From Marilutibacter chinensis (GTDB lineage: Bacteria; Pseudomonadota; Gammaproteobacteria; Xanthomonadales; Xanthomonadaceae): DNA of 64,000 nt. The position numbers and the translations under genes are program-made. This document shows positions 1 to 8,046 of this stretch, piece by piece. Location of the stretch: contig NZ_JAKJPO010000003.1 of NCBI RefSeq assembly GCF_021725675.1, positions 62,001-126,000 on the forward strand, given 5' to 3'. The notes under the pieces are model-generated. The model was not told the origin of the DNA and searched no databases. It saw nothing but the letters and a program-made list of their open reading frames with translations. Position 1 is the first letter of the stretch. Each line of letters opens with the position of its first letter.

Positions 1-534
1 GATCCGATCGTCTCGCACTGCCACGATCATGCGATTCCGTTGCGATGGAGCGATGCGGTACCGGCCGACCCGCGGGTGATCGATCCGCACATGCAGGCCG
101 TGCGCCGGATGTTCGGCGAAGCCGGCGAGTTCGGCCTCGGTGCCGGCGTCAGCGTCCCGTTGCACGGCCCCGGCATCCACTGGGGACTGATGTCGTTCGC
201 CGGCGAGTCGCGGCTGAACCCCGAGCTGACCCGGCAGCTGCCCTATCTGCACATGCTCGCGCACTACGTCCACGAGTCGGCCAGACGCTTCATACCGTCG
301 ATGTTCGCGTCACCGGACCCGGCGACGCGCCTGCCGCACCTGACCGGGCGTGAGCGCGAGTGTCTGTTCTGGGCCTCGGCCGGCAAGACCAGTTGGGAAA
401 TCGGGCAGCTGCTCGGGATCAGCGAGCGCACCTCCGTGTTCCACCTGCAGAACGCAGCCCGCAAGCTGGGCGTCTCCGGCCGCCAGGCCGCGGTCGCCCG
501 CGCGGTGACGATGGGGCTCATCACCTCCTACTGA
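1..534 (+). CDS. LuxR-family quorum-sensing regulator, C-terminal part
   Basis: Transcription factor that should bind an acyl-homoserine lactone and then DNA. The frame is open to the first base of the window, so the N-terminus lies outside; about 177 residues remain. The remainder begins with the Asp-Pro pair (DPIV) of the autoinducer-binding domain, followed by the Trp in LRWSD and the Gly-rich stretch GAGVSVPLHGPG, all typical of the AHL pocket. The C-terminal third is a GerE/LuxR helix-turn-helix that starts LTGRERECL and contains WEIGQLLGISERT. It lies 110 bases before a LuxI-type gene on the same strand, which makes a cognate pair likely. An internal TTG at 40 is not the true start because the domain continues upstream. 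Confidence 0.9.
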   Translation, partial: DPIVSHCHDHAIPLRWSDAVPADPRVIDPHMQAVRRMFGEAGEFGLGAGVSVPLHGPGIHWGLMSFAGESRLNPELTRQLPYLHMLAHYVHESARRFIPSMFASPDPATRLPHLTGRERECLFWASAGKTSWEIGQLLGISERTSVFHLQNAARKLGVSGRQAAVARAVTMGLITSY

Positions 535-565
535 CGGCCGCGGCCGCTCCGCCGTTCGCACCACC

Positions 566-597
566 CTGTCAGTCCTTGCAGCTGTAACGACTGACAG
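566..597. promoter_or_regulatory. Twin lux-box-like palindrome upstream of luxI
   Basis: Two 16-base elements lie back to back: CTGTCAGTCCTTGCAG (566-581) and CTGTAACGACTGACAG (582-597). Each fits the minimal lux-box pattern CT-N12-AG, and the second is the reverse complement of the first at 14 of 16 positions, so the whole forms a 32-bp near-palindrome. The outer nine bases (CTGTCAGTC / GACTGACAG) pair perfectly. No T-run follows, so it does not look like a terminator. It lies between luxR and luxI, where LuxR would be expected to bind. The operator role is inferred. Confidence 0.6.
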
Positions 598-607
598 CTT
601 GCGCTCA

Positions 608-631
608 CCTGTCGAGACCTACCACGACAGG
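608..631 (+). promoter_or_regulatory. Dyad overlapping the luxI ribosome-binding site
   Basis: CCTGTCG (608-614) and CGACAGG (625-631) are perfect 7-base inverted repeats around a 10-base loop. The 3' arm runs into the Shine-Dalgarno sequence AGGGAG (629-634) of luxI, so in RNA the stem could partly hide it. At DNA level it repeats the CTGTC/GACAG half-sites of the palindrome at 566-597, so it could instead be a second regulator site. The sequence alone does not decide between these. Confidence 0.4.
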
Positions 632-644
632 GAGTTCAAGCACG

Positions 645-1331
645 ATGACCACGATCACGATCGGCCGCGCCGGCAATGGCTGTATCTCGCCCACGCTCAT
701 GGACGGCATGCACAGGCTGCGCGCCGACGTCTTCCACCACCGCCTGCGCTGGGAAGTCGAGGTCCGGCACGGACGCGAACATGACCGCTTCGACCTCGCC
801 CGGCCCTACTACCTGCTCGCCCACCAGAACGCCGTCGCCGCCATCCGCGGCGCGACGCCGCCGGTGCGCGTGATCGGCTGCTGCAGGGTCCTGCCGACGC
901 TCGGGCCCAACATGCTCCGCGACGTGTTCCCGGAGCTGGCCGACGCCCGCGGCGTTCCGGCATGCGCGGACGTGTGGGAGGTCAGCCGGTTCGCGGTCGC
1001 CACCGACATGGACGGAACGGAGGCCGGCTACGGATTCAGCGAGACGCCCGCGCGGATGGTCGCCCATCTGCTGCGGTTCTGTGCCGATCGCGGCGTGCGC
1101 GCGCTGGTCGGCGTGACCAGCGCACCGTTCGAGCGGATGCTGCGACGGCTGGACCTGCAGACCGGGCGGCTCGGGCAGCCACGCCGGATCGGCCGGGTGA
1201 TGAGCCTGGCGTTCGAACTGCCGCTGGACACGCACAACCTGCGCATCGCCGACGGTGTCATCGCAGGTGAAGGTACCGGACGGGTTCCTGGCCAGCTGCC
1301 GGCAGTCCCGACCCTGCCGCGGGCGGCCTGA
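645..1331 (+). CDS. LuxI-type acyl-homoserine-lactone synthase
   Basis: Makes an N-acyl-homoserine lactone from S-adenosylmethionine and an acyl carrier; the product is the diffusible quorum signal. The 228-residue protein has the family's conserved positions: an Arg and Phe early (LRADVFHHR) then Trp (LRWEV), the Asp-rich HDRFDLARPYYLLA block, the Arg in GCCRVLPTLGPNML, and the Glu and Arg of VWEVSRFAV. The ATG at 645 follows AGGGAG at a spacing of 10. The last ~30 residues extend past the usual domain and look disordered. The acyl chain cannot be read from sequence. LuxI genes are less common than LuxR solos in this family (general knowledge). Confidence 0.92.
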   Translation: MTTITIGRAGNGCISPTLMDGMHRLRADVFHHRLRWEVEVRHGREHDRFDLARPYYLLAHQNAVAAIRGATPPVRVIGCCRVLPTLGPNMLRDVFPELADARGVPACADVWEVSRFAVATDMDGTEAGYGFSETPARMVAHLLRFCADRGVRALVGVTSAPFERMLRRLDLQTGRLGQPRRIGRVMSLAFELPLDTHNLRIADGVIAGEGTGRVPGQLPAVPTLPRAA

Positions 1332-1458
1332 GCCCGGGGATCGGACCCGCGGGCGTCTTCGATGGCGGTTGCGGCACCCGGCTGCCGCCGCCATCGGCCC
1401 GCAGATGCAGGCACAGAGGTGTGCGGCGGACTCGCCATCTCCTTCCCGTCCGATGCAT

Positions 1459-1490
1459 GAAGACGCGTGCCTGACCTGGCACGCGTCTTC
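1459..1490. terminator. Hairpin between convergent luxI and DUF3050 genes
   Basis: A perfect 13-bp stem (GAAGACGCGTGCC and its complement) with a 6-base loop lies in the 351-base gap between the 3' ends of two convergent genes. Neither strand has a clear T-run, so it may be a bidirectional terminator or an mRNA-stabilising hairpin. Nothing else was recognised in 1332-1682. Confidence 0.5.
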
Positions 1491-1682
1491 GCGCGCCGCC
1501 GCAGGGTCACGGCGACGGCGCGCAATACCGAACGGGACTGCATGGGTGCGATCCGAAGGGCCGGGTCTGTGGGCCCGCATCCTGCGTCATGCCCGGTCGC
1601 GTATCTGCATACGCGCCCCCGCGCTTCCCTGCGCTGCCTGCCCACAGACCCGGCGAGACCGGTCGGGGAGATGGATGGCGGT

Positions 1683-2504
1683 CTAGGCCGGCACCCGCTC
1701 CTCGGGAGATTCCTCCCTGAAGGTCTTGCCACGCAGCTTGCGCAGCAGTGTCTCGGTACCGTCCCAGAGCGCGTGGCGGGCGTGCAGCGCATCGCGCGCG
1801 GCCTGCCGGGCCCGAGACAGCCCCTGCGGCTGACGTGCGAGCATCGTGCCGATCATCCGCGCGGCCGCGGGCCCGTGTTCGTCGGCATCGAGCTCGATAT
1901 GGCGTTCGAGGTAATAGACGAAGCCCGGTGCGGTCGCGGTATCAAGTCCCCAGCGCGCCAGCAGTCCCTGGAACATGCCGGGGATGATGTTCTCGCGCCC
2001 ATAGAGGAAGCTGGCGGCCACCTCCAGCGTCGACGCCCCGGTAGCGGTACGCAGGGTGTCGAGCACGAAGTTGCGCACGAACACCGGCGCGTCGGCATCG
2101 ATCAGCGCCTGTTCGCTGGCGACGCCCCGCTCCAGCGCCTGCAGGAAGCGGGAGAACGACTCGGTGGATGCGCCGACGTCGCGCATCGCCGCCAGATACA
2201 GATCGAGATGACTGGCCGGCCGACCCTCGGCATCGACGTCGCTTTCCTCGGCCAGCACGATGTCGTTGATCAGGCGTGCGCTGGCCGGGTCGCTCGGCGG
2301 CATCCACGGCAGCCTTACGCAGGTCAGGTCCTGTTGCAGCCGCTTGACCAGCGACATGAAGTCCCAGACCGCGAAGACGTGCACCTGCATGAAGGCGCGC
2401 AGCGCCTCGATGCTGCGCAACTCATCGAAGACGCCGTGGCACTCGAGGCCGCGACGCAGGCGCGCGATCTGGGGGGTGACGATAGGGTCGACATCCATGT
2501 CCAT
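1683..2504 (-). CDS. DUF3050 family protein (heme-oxygenase-like fold expected)
   Basis: A 273-residue protein that I recognise as the DUF3050 type: an all-helical protein with the N-terminal block FMQVHVFAVWDFMSLVKRLQ and a C-terminal block around YYLERHIELDADEHGPAAARM. His and Glu residues in these helices fit the metal-binding pattern of heme-oxygenase-like diiron proteins; that function is inferred. It has no signal peptide. The next gene on the same strand, 117 bases upstream, is another helical iron-binding type (hemerythrin), and the two may act together. The start ATG at 2504 follows a purine-rich AAGAAAAGGAGA. Confidence 0.75.
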   Translation of the reverse strand: MDMDVDPIVTPQIARLRRGLECHGVFDELRSIEALRAFMQVHVFAVWDFMSLVKRLQQDLTCVRLPWMPPSDPASARLINDIVLAEESDVDAEGRPASHLDLYLAAMRDVGASTESFSRFLQALERGVASEQALIDADAPVFVRNFVLDTLRTATGASTLEVAASFLYGRENIIPGMFQGLLARWGLDTATAPGFVYYLERHIELDADEHGPAAARMIGTMLARQPQGLSRARQAARDALHARHALWDGTETLLRKLRGKTFREESPEERVPA

Positions 2505-2621
2505 GCTCTCCTTTTCTTGGGGGGAAGCGTTGCGGATGGATCGAACTCGGACTGCTGCCGTCGGATCTGCTGCGGAACCGACGGGATTGCGTGGGTCTGG
2601 ACGTGTGGCGGGCGAGCCGGT

Positions 2622-3158
2622 TCAGGCCGGCTGGTACAGCGGGTACAGGCTGGCCTCCTCGCGCTGGATCCTCTGGGCGAGCAGGTCACCGACGTTGCGG
2701 TAGTCCTCCAGGAACGCGGCCCGTTCGCCGGCGTCGAACCCGGTCAGCTGGTACTTCTTGACGAAATCCACGACGCCGCGCGCGATCGCGTTCATCTCGC
2801 GCCGGAAGCTGCGGATCAGCATCGTGTTCTCGCTGTCGCCCTCCAGCGCGCGTTCGACGTAGTTGTAGAAGCGCACGTTCTCGGCGATCAGGTGGGCCTC
2901 GAAGTTCATCTTGAAGCGGGTGAGCAGCATCGGGATGTCCTCGAACCGGTCCAGCTTCGCGCAACTGCCGATCTCGCTGAACAGCGCGACGAGATCGTGG
3001 TGGTCCTGCTTCAGCGTCGGCACCAGCCCGGCGTCGTAGGCGATCGGACGCGCAGGCGTCGAAATCGCGCCGAGGGTCGCGGATCCAGCGTCGTTCCTGC
3101 CCGTCGGTGCCTGCCGCTCCGGCGGCTGCCCGATAAGCCTTCGCATGAACCCCAGCAT
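2622..3158 (-). CDS. Hemerythrin HHE domain protein
   Basis: A cytoplasmic helical protein of about 178 residues. The core runs from LKQDHHDLVALFSEIG through FEAHLIAENVRFYNYV to EEASLYPLY, giving the His and Glu spacing of a hemerythrin-like diiron site (oxygen, nitric oxide or redox sensing or storage; the exact role is unknown). I chose ATG 3158 because a GGGGGG tract sits just upstream; an in-frame ATG at 3146 is an alternative. Open frame extends further upstream but lacks family similarity and crosses the tRNA terminator. About 300 bases upstream (3159-3451) hold no gene that I can support. Confidence 0.82.
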   Translation of the reverse strand: MLGFMRRLIGQPPERQAPTGRNDAGSATLGAISTPARPIAYDAGLVPTLKQDHHDLVALFSEIGSCAKLDRFEDIPMLLTRFKMNFEAHLIAENVRFYNYVERALEGDSENTMLIRSFRREMNAIARGVVDFVKKYQLTGFDAGERAAFLEDYRNVGDLLAQRIQREEASLYPLYQPA

Positions 3159-3451
3159 GCGCCCCCCTGCCGATATGCGACTCCCTTGCCGCAAGACCAT
3201 AGCGGGGCCGCGCAACCGCAGGTACCTGTCAGATGCAGCAGGGTGAAAACCCTCACGGCGCCGGCGGGAAGCTCCCCTCCTGACAGGGCCGGGCCCTGGG
3301 GGAGCTCTCGAATGGCGGCAGGCTCCTGCGACGGGACGAAGCCGGGCCTCCGACGCGGACGCAGTCGCAGATCGCGACGGTCCGCAGGCGGGCGTCAGAC
3401 AGGAAAGCTCAGGCTGGAGATCGGGAGCATCCGGGCAGAGGCCGGTGCGCA

Positions 3452-3489
3452 GAAACAGAAAACCCGCCTTGCGGCGGGTCTTCTGTTTC
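3452..3489 (-). terminator. Rho-independent terminator after rplM-rpsI-tRNA-Gln
   Basis: On the minus strand ACCCGCC-GCAA-GGCGGGT (3462-3479) is followed by TTTTCTGTTT. The flanks (GAAACAGAA and TTCTGTTTC) also pair, extending the stem. It lies five bases past the tRNA-Gln 3' end and would end the ribosomal-protein/tRNA transcript. Confidence 0.85.
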
Positions 3490-3494
3490 GGATC

Positions 3495-3569
3495 TGGCAG
3501 CCCCGGATGGATTCGAACCACCGAATGTCTGAGTCAGAGTCAGATGCCTTACCACTTGGCGACGGGGCT
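3495..3569 (-). tRNA. tRNA-Gln (anticodon CTG)
   Basis: The minus strand folds as a 75-nt tRNA with an encoded CCA. The acceptor is AGCCCCG with CGGGGCT, the D arm contains GCCAAGTGGTAAGGC, and the anticodon stem TCTGA/TCAGA holds loop CTCTGAC, giving anticodon CTG that reads CAG. The T arm has GGTTCGAATCC. It lies 36 bases downstream of rpsI and directly before a terminator, so it is probably co-transcribed with the two ribosomal protein genes. Confidence 0.95.
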
Positions 3570-3605
3570 ATGAAACCGATTATAGCGCAACAACCGCGAA
3601 GTTGA

Positions 3606-3998
3606 TTAGCGCTTGGAGAACTGGGTCGCGCGACGGGCCTTGTGCAGACCGACCTTCTTGCGCTCGACCTCGCGGGCGTCGCGGGTCATGAAGCCGGCCT
3701 TGCGCAGCTCGGGCTTCAGGTTCTCGTCGTACTCGACCAGCGCGCGGGCGATGCCCAGGCGGATCGCACCGGCCTGGCCGGTGGTGCCGCCGCCGATGAC
3801 GGTGACCTTGACGTCGAACTTGTCGGTCGACTGGGTCAGCTCGAGCGGCTGGCGCACGATCATGCGCGCGGTCTCGCGGCCGAAGAACTCGTCGAGCGGA
3901 CGCTCGTTGATGGTGATGTTGCCGCTGCCCTTGCGCAGGAACACGCGCGCGGTGGAGGACTTGCGACGGCCGGTGCCGTAGTTCTGCTGGATTGCCAT
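3606..3998 (-). CDS. rpsI: 30S ribosomal protein S9
   Basis: Component of the small ribosomal subunit whose C-terminal tail reaches the P-site tRNA. The 130-residue protein has the family start [15 protein letters not shown], the central [19 protein letters not shown] block and the basic tail [17 protein letters not shown] ending in the universal Lys-Arg. It is 12 bases downstream of rplM on the same strand, the usual L13-S9 operon order. Confidence 0.98.
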   Translation of the reverse strand: MAIQQNYGTGRRKSSTARVFLRKGSGNITINERPLDEFFGRETARMIVRQPLELTQSTDKFDVKVTVIGGGTTGQAGAIRLGIARALVEYDENLKPELRKAGFMTRDAREVERKKVGLHKARRATQFSKR

Positions 3999-4010
3999 GT
4001 CTGCTTTACC

Positions 4011-4439
4011 TTAGATGTCCAGGGGCTGCGGCTGCTGGGCGGCGTGCGGGTGCTCGGTGCCCTTGTAGACCTTCAGCTTGCGGTACATCGCGCGGCCCAG
4101 CGGGGTCTTCGGGAGCATGCCCTTGACACCGATCTCGATCACGCGCTCGGGATGACGCTCCAGCGCCTGCGCGAGGGTCTCGGACTTCAGGTTGCCGATG
4201 TAGCCGGTGAAACGGTGGTACATCTTGTCCTGCAGCTTCTTGCCGGTCACGGCGATCTTCTCGGCGTTGATCACCACGAGGTAATCGCCGGTGTCGACGT
4301 GCGGGGTGTAGATGGGCTTGTGCTTGCCGCGCAGACGGCGCGCGAGCTCGGAGCACAGGCGGCCGAGGGTCTTGCCTTCGGCATCGACGACGTACCAGTC
4401 GCGCTGGACGGTCTCGTTCTTGGCGGTGAAAGTCTTCAT
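4011..4439 (-). CDS. rplM: 50S ribosomal protein L13
   Basis: Early-assembling large-subunit protein. The 142-residue sequence starts [20 protein letters not shown] and contains the typical [18 protein letters not shown] and [19 protein letters not shown] blocks. An upstream in-frame extension to 5087 is an open frame only; the L13 family begins at this ATG. It is the first gene of the rplM-rpsI-tRNA-Gln unit, with a promoter-like sequence at 4561-4589. Confidence 0.98.
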   Translation of the reverse strand: MKTFTAKNETVQRDWYVVDAEGKTLGRLCSELARRLRGKHKPIYTPHVDTGDYLVVINAEKIAVTGKKLQDKMYHRFTGYIGNLKSETLAQALERHPERVIEIGVKGMLPKTPLGRAMYRKLKVYKGTEHPHAAQQPQPLDI

Positions 4440-4560
4440 GACGGCTCTATATGGGTGGATCTGGTCGGGCGGATTCCGTCGTGCCGGGAACCGGTTGGCG
4501 GAACTTTGCCTCGCGTTGTGATCCGCGACAGCAAACGCTTTCGCGGACGAAAGAGGCGGA

Positions 4561-4589
4561 ATGATAGCGGCTATCCACCGCTCACGCAA
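4561..4589 (-). promoter_or_regulatory. Putative sigma-70 promoter of rplM-rpsI
   Basis: Reading the minus strand, TTGCGT (4584-4589) and TATCAT (4561-4566) are separated by exactly 17 bases, about 120 bases before rplM. The -10 matches consensus at five of six positions. It includes a small dyad, GATAG-CGG-CTATC (4563-4575). Confidence 0.5.
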
Positions 4590-4651
4590 GCTGACCGGCG
4601 ATCGCGGGTCGCACCCGCCACAGCGCGGCGGCGATGCTAGCATCGCCGGCC

Positions 4652-5830
4652 ATGTCCGCCCCGTCGCTGCCGATGACCGCTCCGCCTGCCTCCGGGGCCC
4701 TGGCGGAGCAGGCCGGATCCTTGCAGGCGCTGGCGGACCGCTGCGTCCAGTGCGGCCTGTGCCTGCCGGCATGCCCGACGTACGCCCGCGACCGGATCGA
4801 AGCCGAGTCCCCGCGCGGCCGGATCGCGCTGGCGCGGACGCTGGCCGCCGGCACCCTCGCCCCGACGCCACTCGGCGAGGCGCATCTCGATCACTGCCTC
4901 GGCTGCCGCAGCTGCGAGGCGGTCTGCCCGGCCGGGGTCGAGTACGGCCGCCTGCTGACCGTCGCCCGCATGCAGCAGCGCCGCCGCCGTCCGCCCGGAC
5001 GCCTGCAGCGACTGGCCGAAGACCTGGTCGCCCGGCCCGTCCTGCTGGGGCGGCTGCTCGGACTGTACCGCACCGTCTTTCCGGCACTGCCGGCAGGGCT
5101 GCGTCCGCTGCCGCGGCCGCCGGCGGCGATGGACGTGGCGGGCACCGCCACCGGCGAACGTCCGTCGATCGCGGTATTCACCGGCTGCATCGCCGGCGTC
5201 TACGAGGTCCCCTTGCGCGCCGCGCTGGCGCGGCTGCTGGCGGCGCTGGACCTGGCCATGGCCCCGGTCCGTGGCCAGACCTGCTGCGGCAGCCTGCATG
5301 CGCATGGGGGCGACGCAGCGGGGGCACGATCCCTGGCCGAAGCCAACCACACGGCCTTCGCGGGCTGCGACACCGTACTGACCCTGGCCAGCGGCTGCCA
5401 TGCGGCTGTGGCGGCGGCGATGCCGGCGGGCACGGCGGCGGTGGATGCGGTCGCGTTCCTCCACCGCCACGCCGAGCGCCTGCGCTTCGGCGATGCCGCC
5501 AGCGAGCGCATCGCCCTCCACATCCCATGTACCCAGCGCAACGTCACCGGCTCGGACCGGGCCCTGCGCGCCCTGCTCGCACGGGTGCCCGGACTGGAAA
5601 CGGTCGAACTCGACCCGGGCCTTGGCTGTTGCGGTGCCGCCGGACTGCAGATGCTGGCCGAACCCGCCCGCGCGGCCGGCTACCGCGAACCGTTGCTGGC
5701 ACAATTGCGGCAGTCAGGCGCGACCCGCCTGCTCAGCGCCAACATCGGCTGTCGCCTGCACCTCGCCGCTGCCGCGGCCATGCCGGTCCAGCATCCGCTG
5801 GAACTGCTCGCTGAACGGCTCCGGCACTAG
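4652..5830 (+). CDS. GlcF-like (Fe-S)-binding protein
   Basis: An iron-sulfur protein resembling the glycolate oxidase iron-sulfur subunit, which passes electrons from a flavin dehydrogenase. About 392 residues. Two 4Fe-4S motifs are visible near the N-terminus ([12 protein letters not shown] and [12 protein letters not shown]), followed by two cysteine-rich half domains each with a CCG signature ([12 protein letters not shown] and GCCGAAGLQ). No glcD or glcE gene is adjacent, so the flavin partner must be elsewhere and the substrate is open. The start is uncertain: ATG 4634 lies inside the palindrome GCGATGCTAGCATCGC (4631-4646), so I prefer ATG 4652; neither has a strong ribosome-binding site. 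Transcribed divergently from rplM. Confidence 0.82.
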   Translation: MSAPSLPMTAPPASGALAEQAGSLQALADRCVQCGLCLPACPTYARDRIEAESPRGRIALARTLAAGTLAPTPLGEAHLDHCLGCRSCEAVCPAGVEYGRLLTVARMQQRRRRPPGRLQRLAEDLVARPVLLGRLLGLYRTVFPALPAGLRPLPRPPAAMDVAGTATGERPSIAVFTGCIAGVYEVPLRAALARLLAALDLAMAPVRGQTCCGSLHAHGGDAAGARSLAEANHTAFAGCDTVLTLASGCHAAVAAAMPAGTAAVDAVAFLHRHAERLRFGDAASERIALHIPCTQRNVTGSDRALRALLARVPGLETVELDPGLGCCGAAGLQMLAEPARAAGYREPLLAQLRQSGATRLLSANIGCRLHLAAAAAMPVQHPLELLAERLRH

Positions 5831-5894
5831 CGTCCACCAGCGCAACTCGTGCGCAGTCCATGCCTTCAGCACGACGGCCGCGTAGACTGGATAC

Positions 5895-6551
5895 ATGCAT
5901 AGCCCCAGCACGACGCCCCGCCGCCTCAGCCCGCTCGACCGCCTGCTCGACGGCACCCAGCGCGCGCTCGACACCGTGTTCGGTTCGCCGCGCGCCGAGC
6001 GCGTCAATCCGGCCGTGGACCGGGCCGACGTCGTCCTCGACGACGACGAACGCCGCCACGCTGCCGGCCTGATGCGGATCAACCACGTCGGCGAGGTCTG
6101 CGCACAGGCGCTGTACTGCGGCCAGGCAGCCGTCGCGCGCGACCCGGTCACCCGCCAGCACCTGCTCGACGCCGCGCAGGAGGAGACCGATCACCTGGCC
6201 TGGTGCGCCGACCGCCTGCGCGAACTCGACAGCCGACCAAGCCTGTTCAACCCGCTCTGGTATGGCGGCAGCTACGCCATCGGCGTGCTGGCCGGACTGC
6301 GCGGCGACGGCTGGAATCTCGGTTTCGTGGTCGAGACCGAGCGCCAGGTCGAGGCCCACATCGACGAGCACCTGGAGTCCCTGCCGGGTGCCGACATCCG
6401 CAGCCGCGCGATCCTGGAGGTGATGAAGGCCGACGAGGCCCGCCATGCCGACAACGCCGAGGCGGCCGGTGCGCGGGTGCTGCCGCCCCCGATTCCCACC
6501 GCGATGGCAGCCGCGTCGAAGCTGATGAAGGCGGTCGCATACCGGATCTGA
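5895..6551 (+). CDS. coq7: Coq7-type 2-polyprenyl-3-methyl-6-methoxy-1,4-benzoquinone monooxygenase
   Basis: Catalyses the diiron hydroxylation of demethoxyubiquinone late in ubiquinone synthesis, at the membrane surface. The 218-residue protein carries the expected carboxylate and His ligands: Glu in [12 protein letters not shown], the EETDH motif, Glu in [12 protein letters not shown], and [10 protein letters not shown]. The first ~45 residues before [10 protein letters not shown] are an extended basic and acidic leader as in bacterial Coq7. It starts 64 bases after the GlcF-like gene on the same strand; co-transcription is possible but not shown. Confidence 0.95.
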   Translation: MHSPSTTPRRLSPLDRLLDGTQRALDTVFGSPRAERVNPAVDRADVVLDDDERRHAAGLMRINHVGEVCAQALYCGQAAVARDPVTRQHLLDAAQEETDHLAWCADRLRELDSRPSLFNPLWYGGSYAIGVLAGLRGDGWNLGFVVETERQVEAHIDEHLESLPGADIRSRAILEVMKADEARHADNAEAAGARVLPPPIPTAMAAASKLMKAVAYRI

Positions 6552-6590
6552 GGGCCGGGGACGGCCACACGCCTTCGTTCGCAGGCGTGG

Positions 6591-6650
6591 CTGGAGCGGC
6601 GATGGGCCTTTCCGTCATTTCAATCAAAGCCCGGTCGCGGCTTGCGCCGC
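6591..6650. repeat. Degenerate REP-like palindromic repeat
   Basis: CTGGAGCGGC near 6591 and CGGTCGCGGCTTGCGCCGC near 6632-6650 are the worn ends of the same dispersed palindrome seen better at 19801, 46283 and 63716. It lies in the 406-base gap between coq7 and speD; apart from the hairpin at 6897 nothing else was recognised there. Confidence 0.4.
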
Positions 6651-6896
6651 GCATGAGGCCGCATGGGGACGATTCCGACCCCGCGACCGGCGGCGTGCCA
6701 CGGTCGCTGCGACAGAGGCCGGGGGGCCGGGGAGCGAGGCCGCGCGTACCCTCGGCTGATACGTGATCCATGCAAAACCGAACGGCACGGCTGGGGCCGC
6801 ATCGGTCTTCTGGTGCGCTCCGCCCGCTCGGGTCACGAACGGGAGCTGATCCAGACCGGCACGAACCGACCGACGCTAGCAGGAGCACAGAAACGG

Positions 6897-6924
6897 GAAA
6901 GCCCGCCGGAAATGGCGGGCTTTC
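6897..6924 (-). terminator. Terminator hairpin after speD
   Basis: GAAAGCCCGCC and GGCGGGCTTTC pair perfectly (11 bp) around a 6-base loop. On the minus strand it follows the speD stop at a distance of about 34 bases and is trailed by a C/T-rich stretch. It lies between convergent coq7 and speD and could serve both. Confidence 0.7.
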
Positions 6925-6957
6925 GGCTTCTCGACCACAGGCTCCGGTCTCCGGCCC

Positions 6958-7749
6958 TCAGTCGACGAGGTTTCTCCCGTGGTAGAGCTCCTCGATCTCG
7001 CGCTTGAGCCGCGCTTCGATCTTCATCCGCTCCTTGAACGACAGGTTGCGCGCGCGCTCCTCGAACAGGTAGTTGTCGAGATCGAAGTCCTTCAGATGCA
7101 TCTTCGTATGGAAGATGTTCTCCTGGTAGACGTTGACGTCGAGCATCTCGTAACGGTTGCGGACGTTCTTGGCCAGGTAGTCCTGGATCGAGTTGATCTT
7201 GTGGTCGATGTAGTGCTTCTTGCCCTTGATGTCGCGGGTGAAGCCGCGCACCCGGTAGTCCATCACCACGATGTCGGATTCGAAGCTCTCGATCAGGTAG
7301 TTCAGTGCCTTCAGCGGCGAGATCACGCCGCAGGTCGCGACGTCGATGTCGGCGCGGAAGGTCGCGATGCCGTTGTCCGGATGGGTCTCCGGATAGGTGT
7401 GCACGGTGATGTGCGACTTGTCCATGTGCGCGACGACGGCGTCGGAGATCACGCCCTTGGCCTGCGACTTGTCGATCACCGGCTCCTCGGAGATCAGGAT
7501 CGTCACCGACGCGCCCTGCGGATCGTAGTCCTGGCGCGCGATGTTCAGGATGTTGGCGCCGATGATCTCCGCCACATCGGTCAGGATCTGGGTGAGGCGG
7601 TCGGCGTTGTAGGCCTCGTCGATGTACTCGATGTAGCGCTGGCGCTGGTCCTCGGACACGGCGTAGCAGACATCGTAGATGTTGAACGAGAGGGCCTTGG
7701 TGAGGTTGTTGAAACCCTGCAGCCTCAGGCGAGGCAACGGCTTGACCAC
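6958..7749 (-). CDS. speD: S-adenosylmethionine decarboxylase proenzyme (E. coli type)
   Basis: A pyruvoyl enzyme that makes decarboxylated SAM, the aminopropyl donor for spermidine. The 263-residue protein matches the long proteobacterial class: [20 protein letters not shown] near the N-terminus, [22 protein letters not shown], and the self-cleavage site in [17 protein letters not shown], where the Ser becomes the pyruvoyl group. I chose GTG 7749, which gives the family's usual start ([14 protein letters not shown]); a TTG at 7794 would add 15 residues with no family similarity. It is followed by a hairpin at 6897-6924. Confidence 0.95.
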   Translation of the reverse strand: MVKPLPRLRLQGFNNLTKALSFNIYDVCYAVSEDQRQRYIEYIDEAYNADRLTQILTDVAEIIGANILNIARQDYDPQGASVTILISEEPVIDKSQAKGVISDAVVAHMDKSHITVHTYPETHPDNGIATFRADIDVATCGVISPLKALNYLIESFESDIVVMDYRVRGFTRDIKGKKHYIDHKINSIQDYLAKNVRNRYEMLDVNVYQENIFHTKMHLKDFDLDNYLFEERARNLSFKERMKIEARLKREIEELYHGRNLVD

Positions 7750-8046
7750 GTCGGCGGTTCCGGGGGACGGCTGGGGGCCCGCATTATGCGGCAATCGCCA
7801 TGACCGTTAAAGCGAGGCGCCGGCGGCCGGCGGGCCGGCGCCGTGCTTCCCGGGCGCGGCCGCGGACCGGTCGGAAATGCCCGCCCCGGGCCGCGCAAAC
7901 GCCCGCTCCGCAAGGGCGTCGGGATGCGAGGACCGGCACGGATCCGGACCGGCGGCGGCGGCGAAAAACGTCAGGATTTGCCCCCGGACGTCGCTTGGGC
8001 CTAAGCTCCGTCGATTGAAGGATTACCACTACATCTAATTCAAACT

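Noticed and set aside
566..597. Terminator for the luxR-type gene
   Set aside because: There is no T-run on either side, and the lux-box spacing in both halves favours an operator.
1467..3605. A 712-codon open frame on the plus strand
   Set aside because: It runs antisense to the DUF3050 and hemerythrin genes and through the terminator and tRNA-Gln. It shows no domain and arises from GC-rich codon bias.
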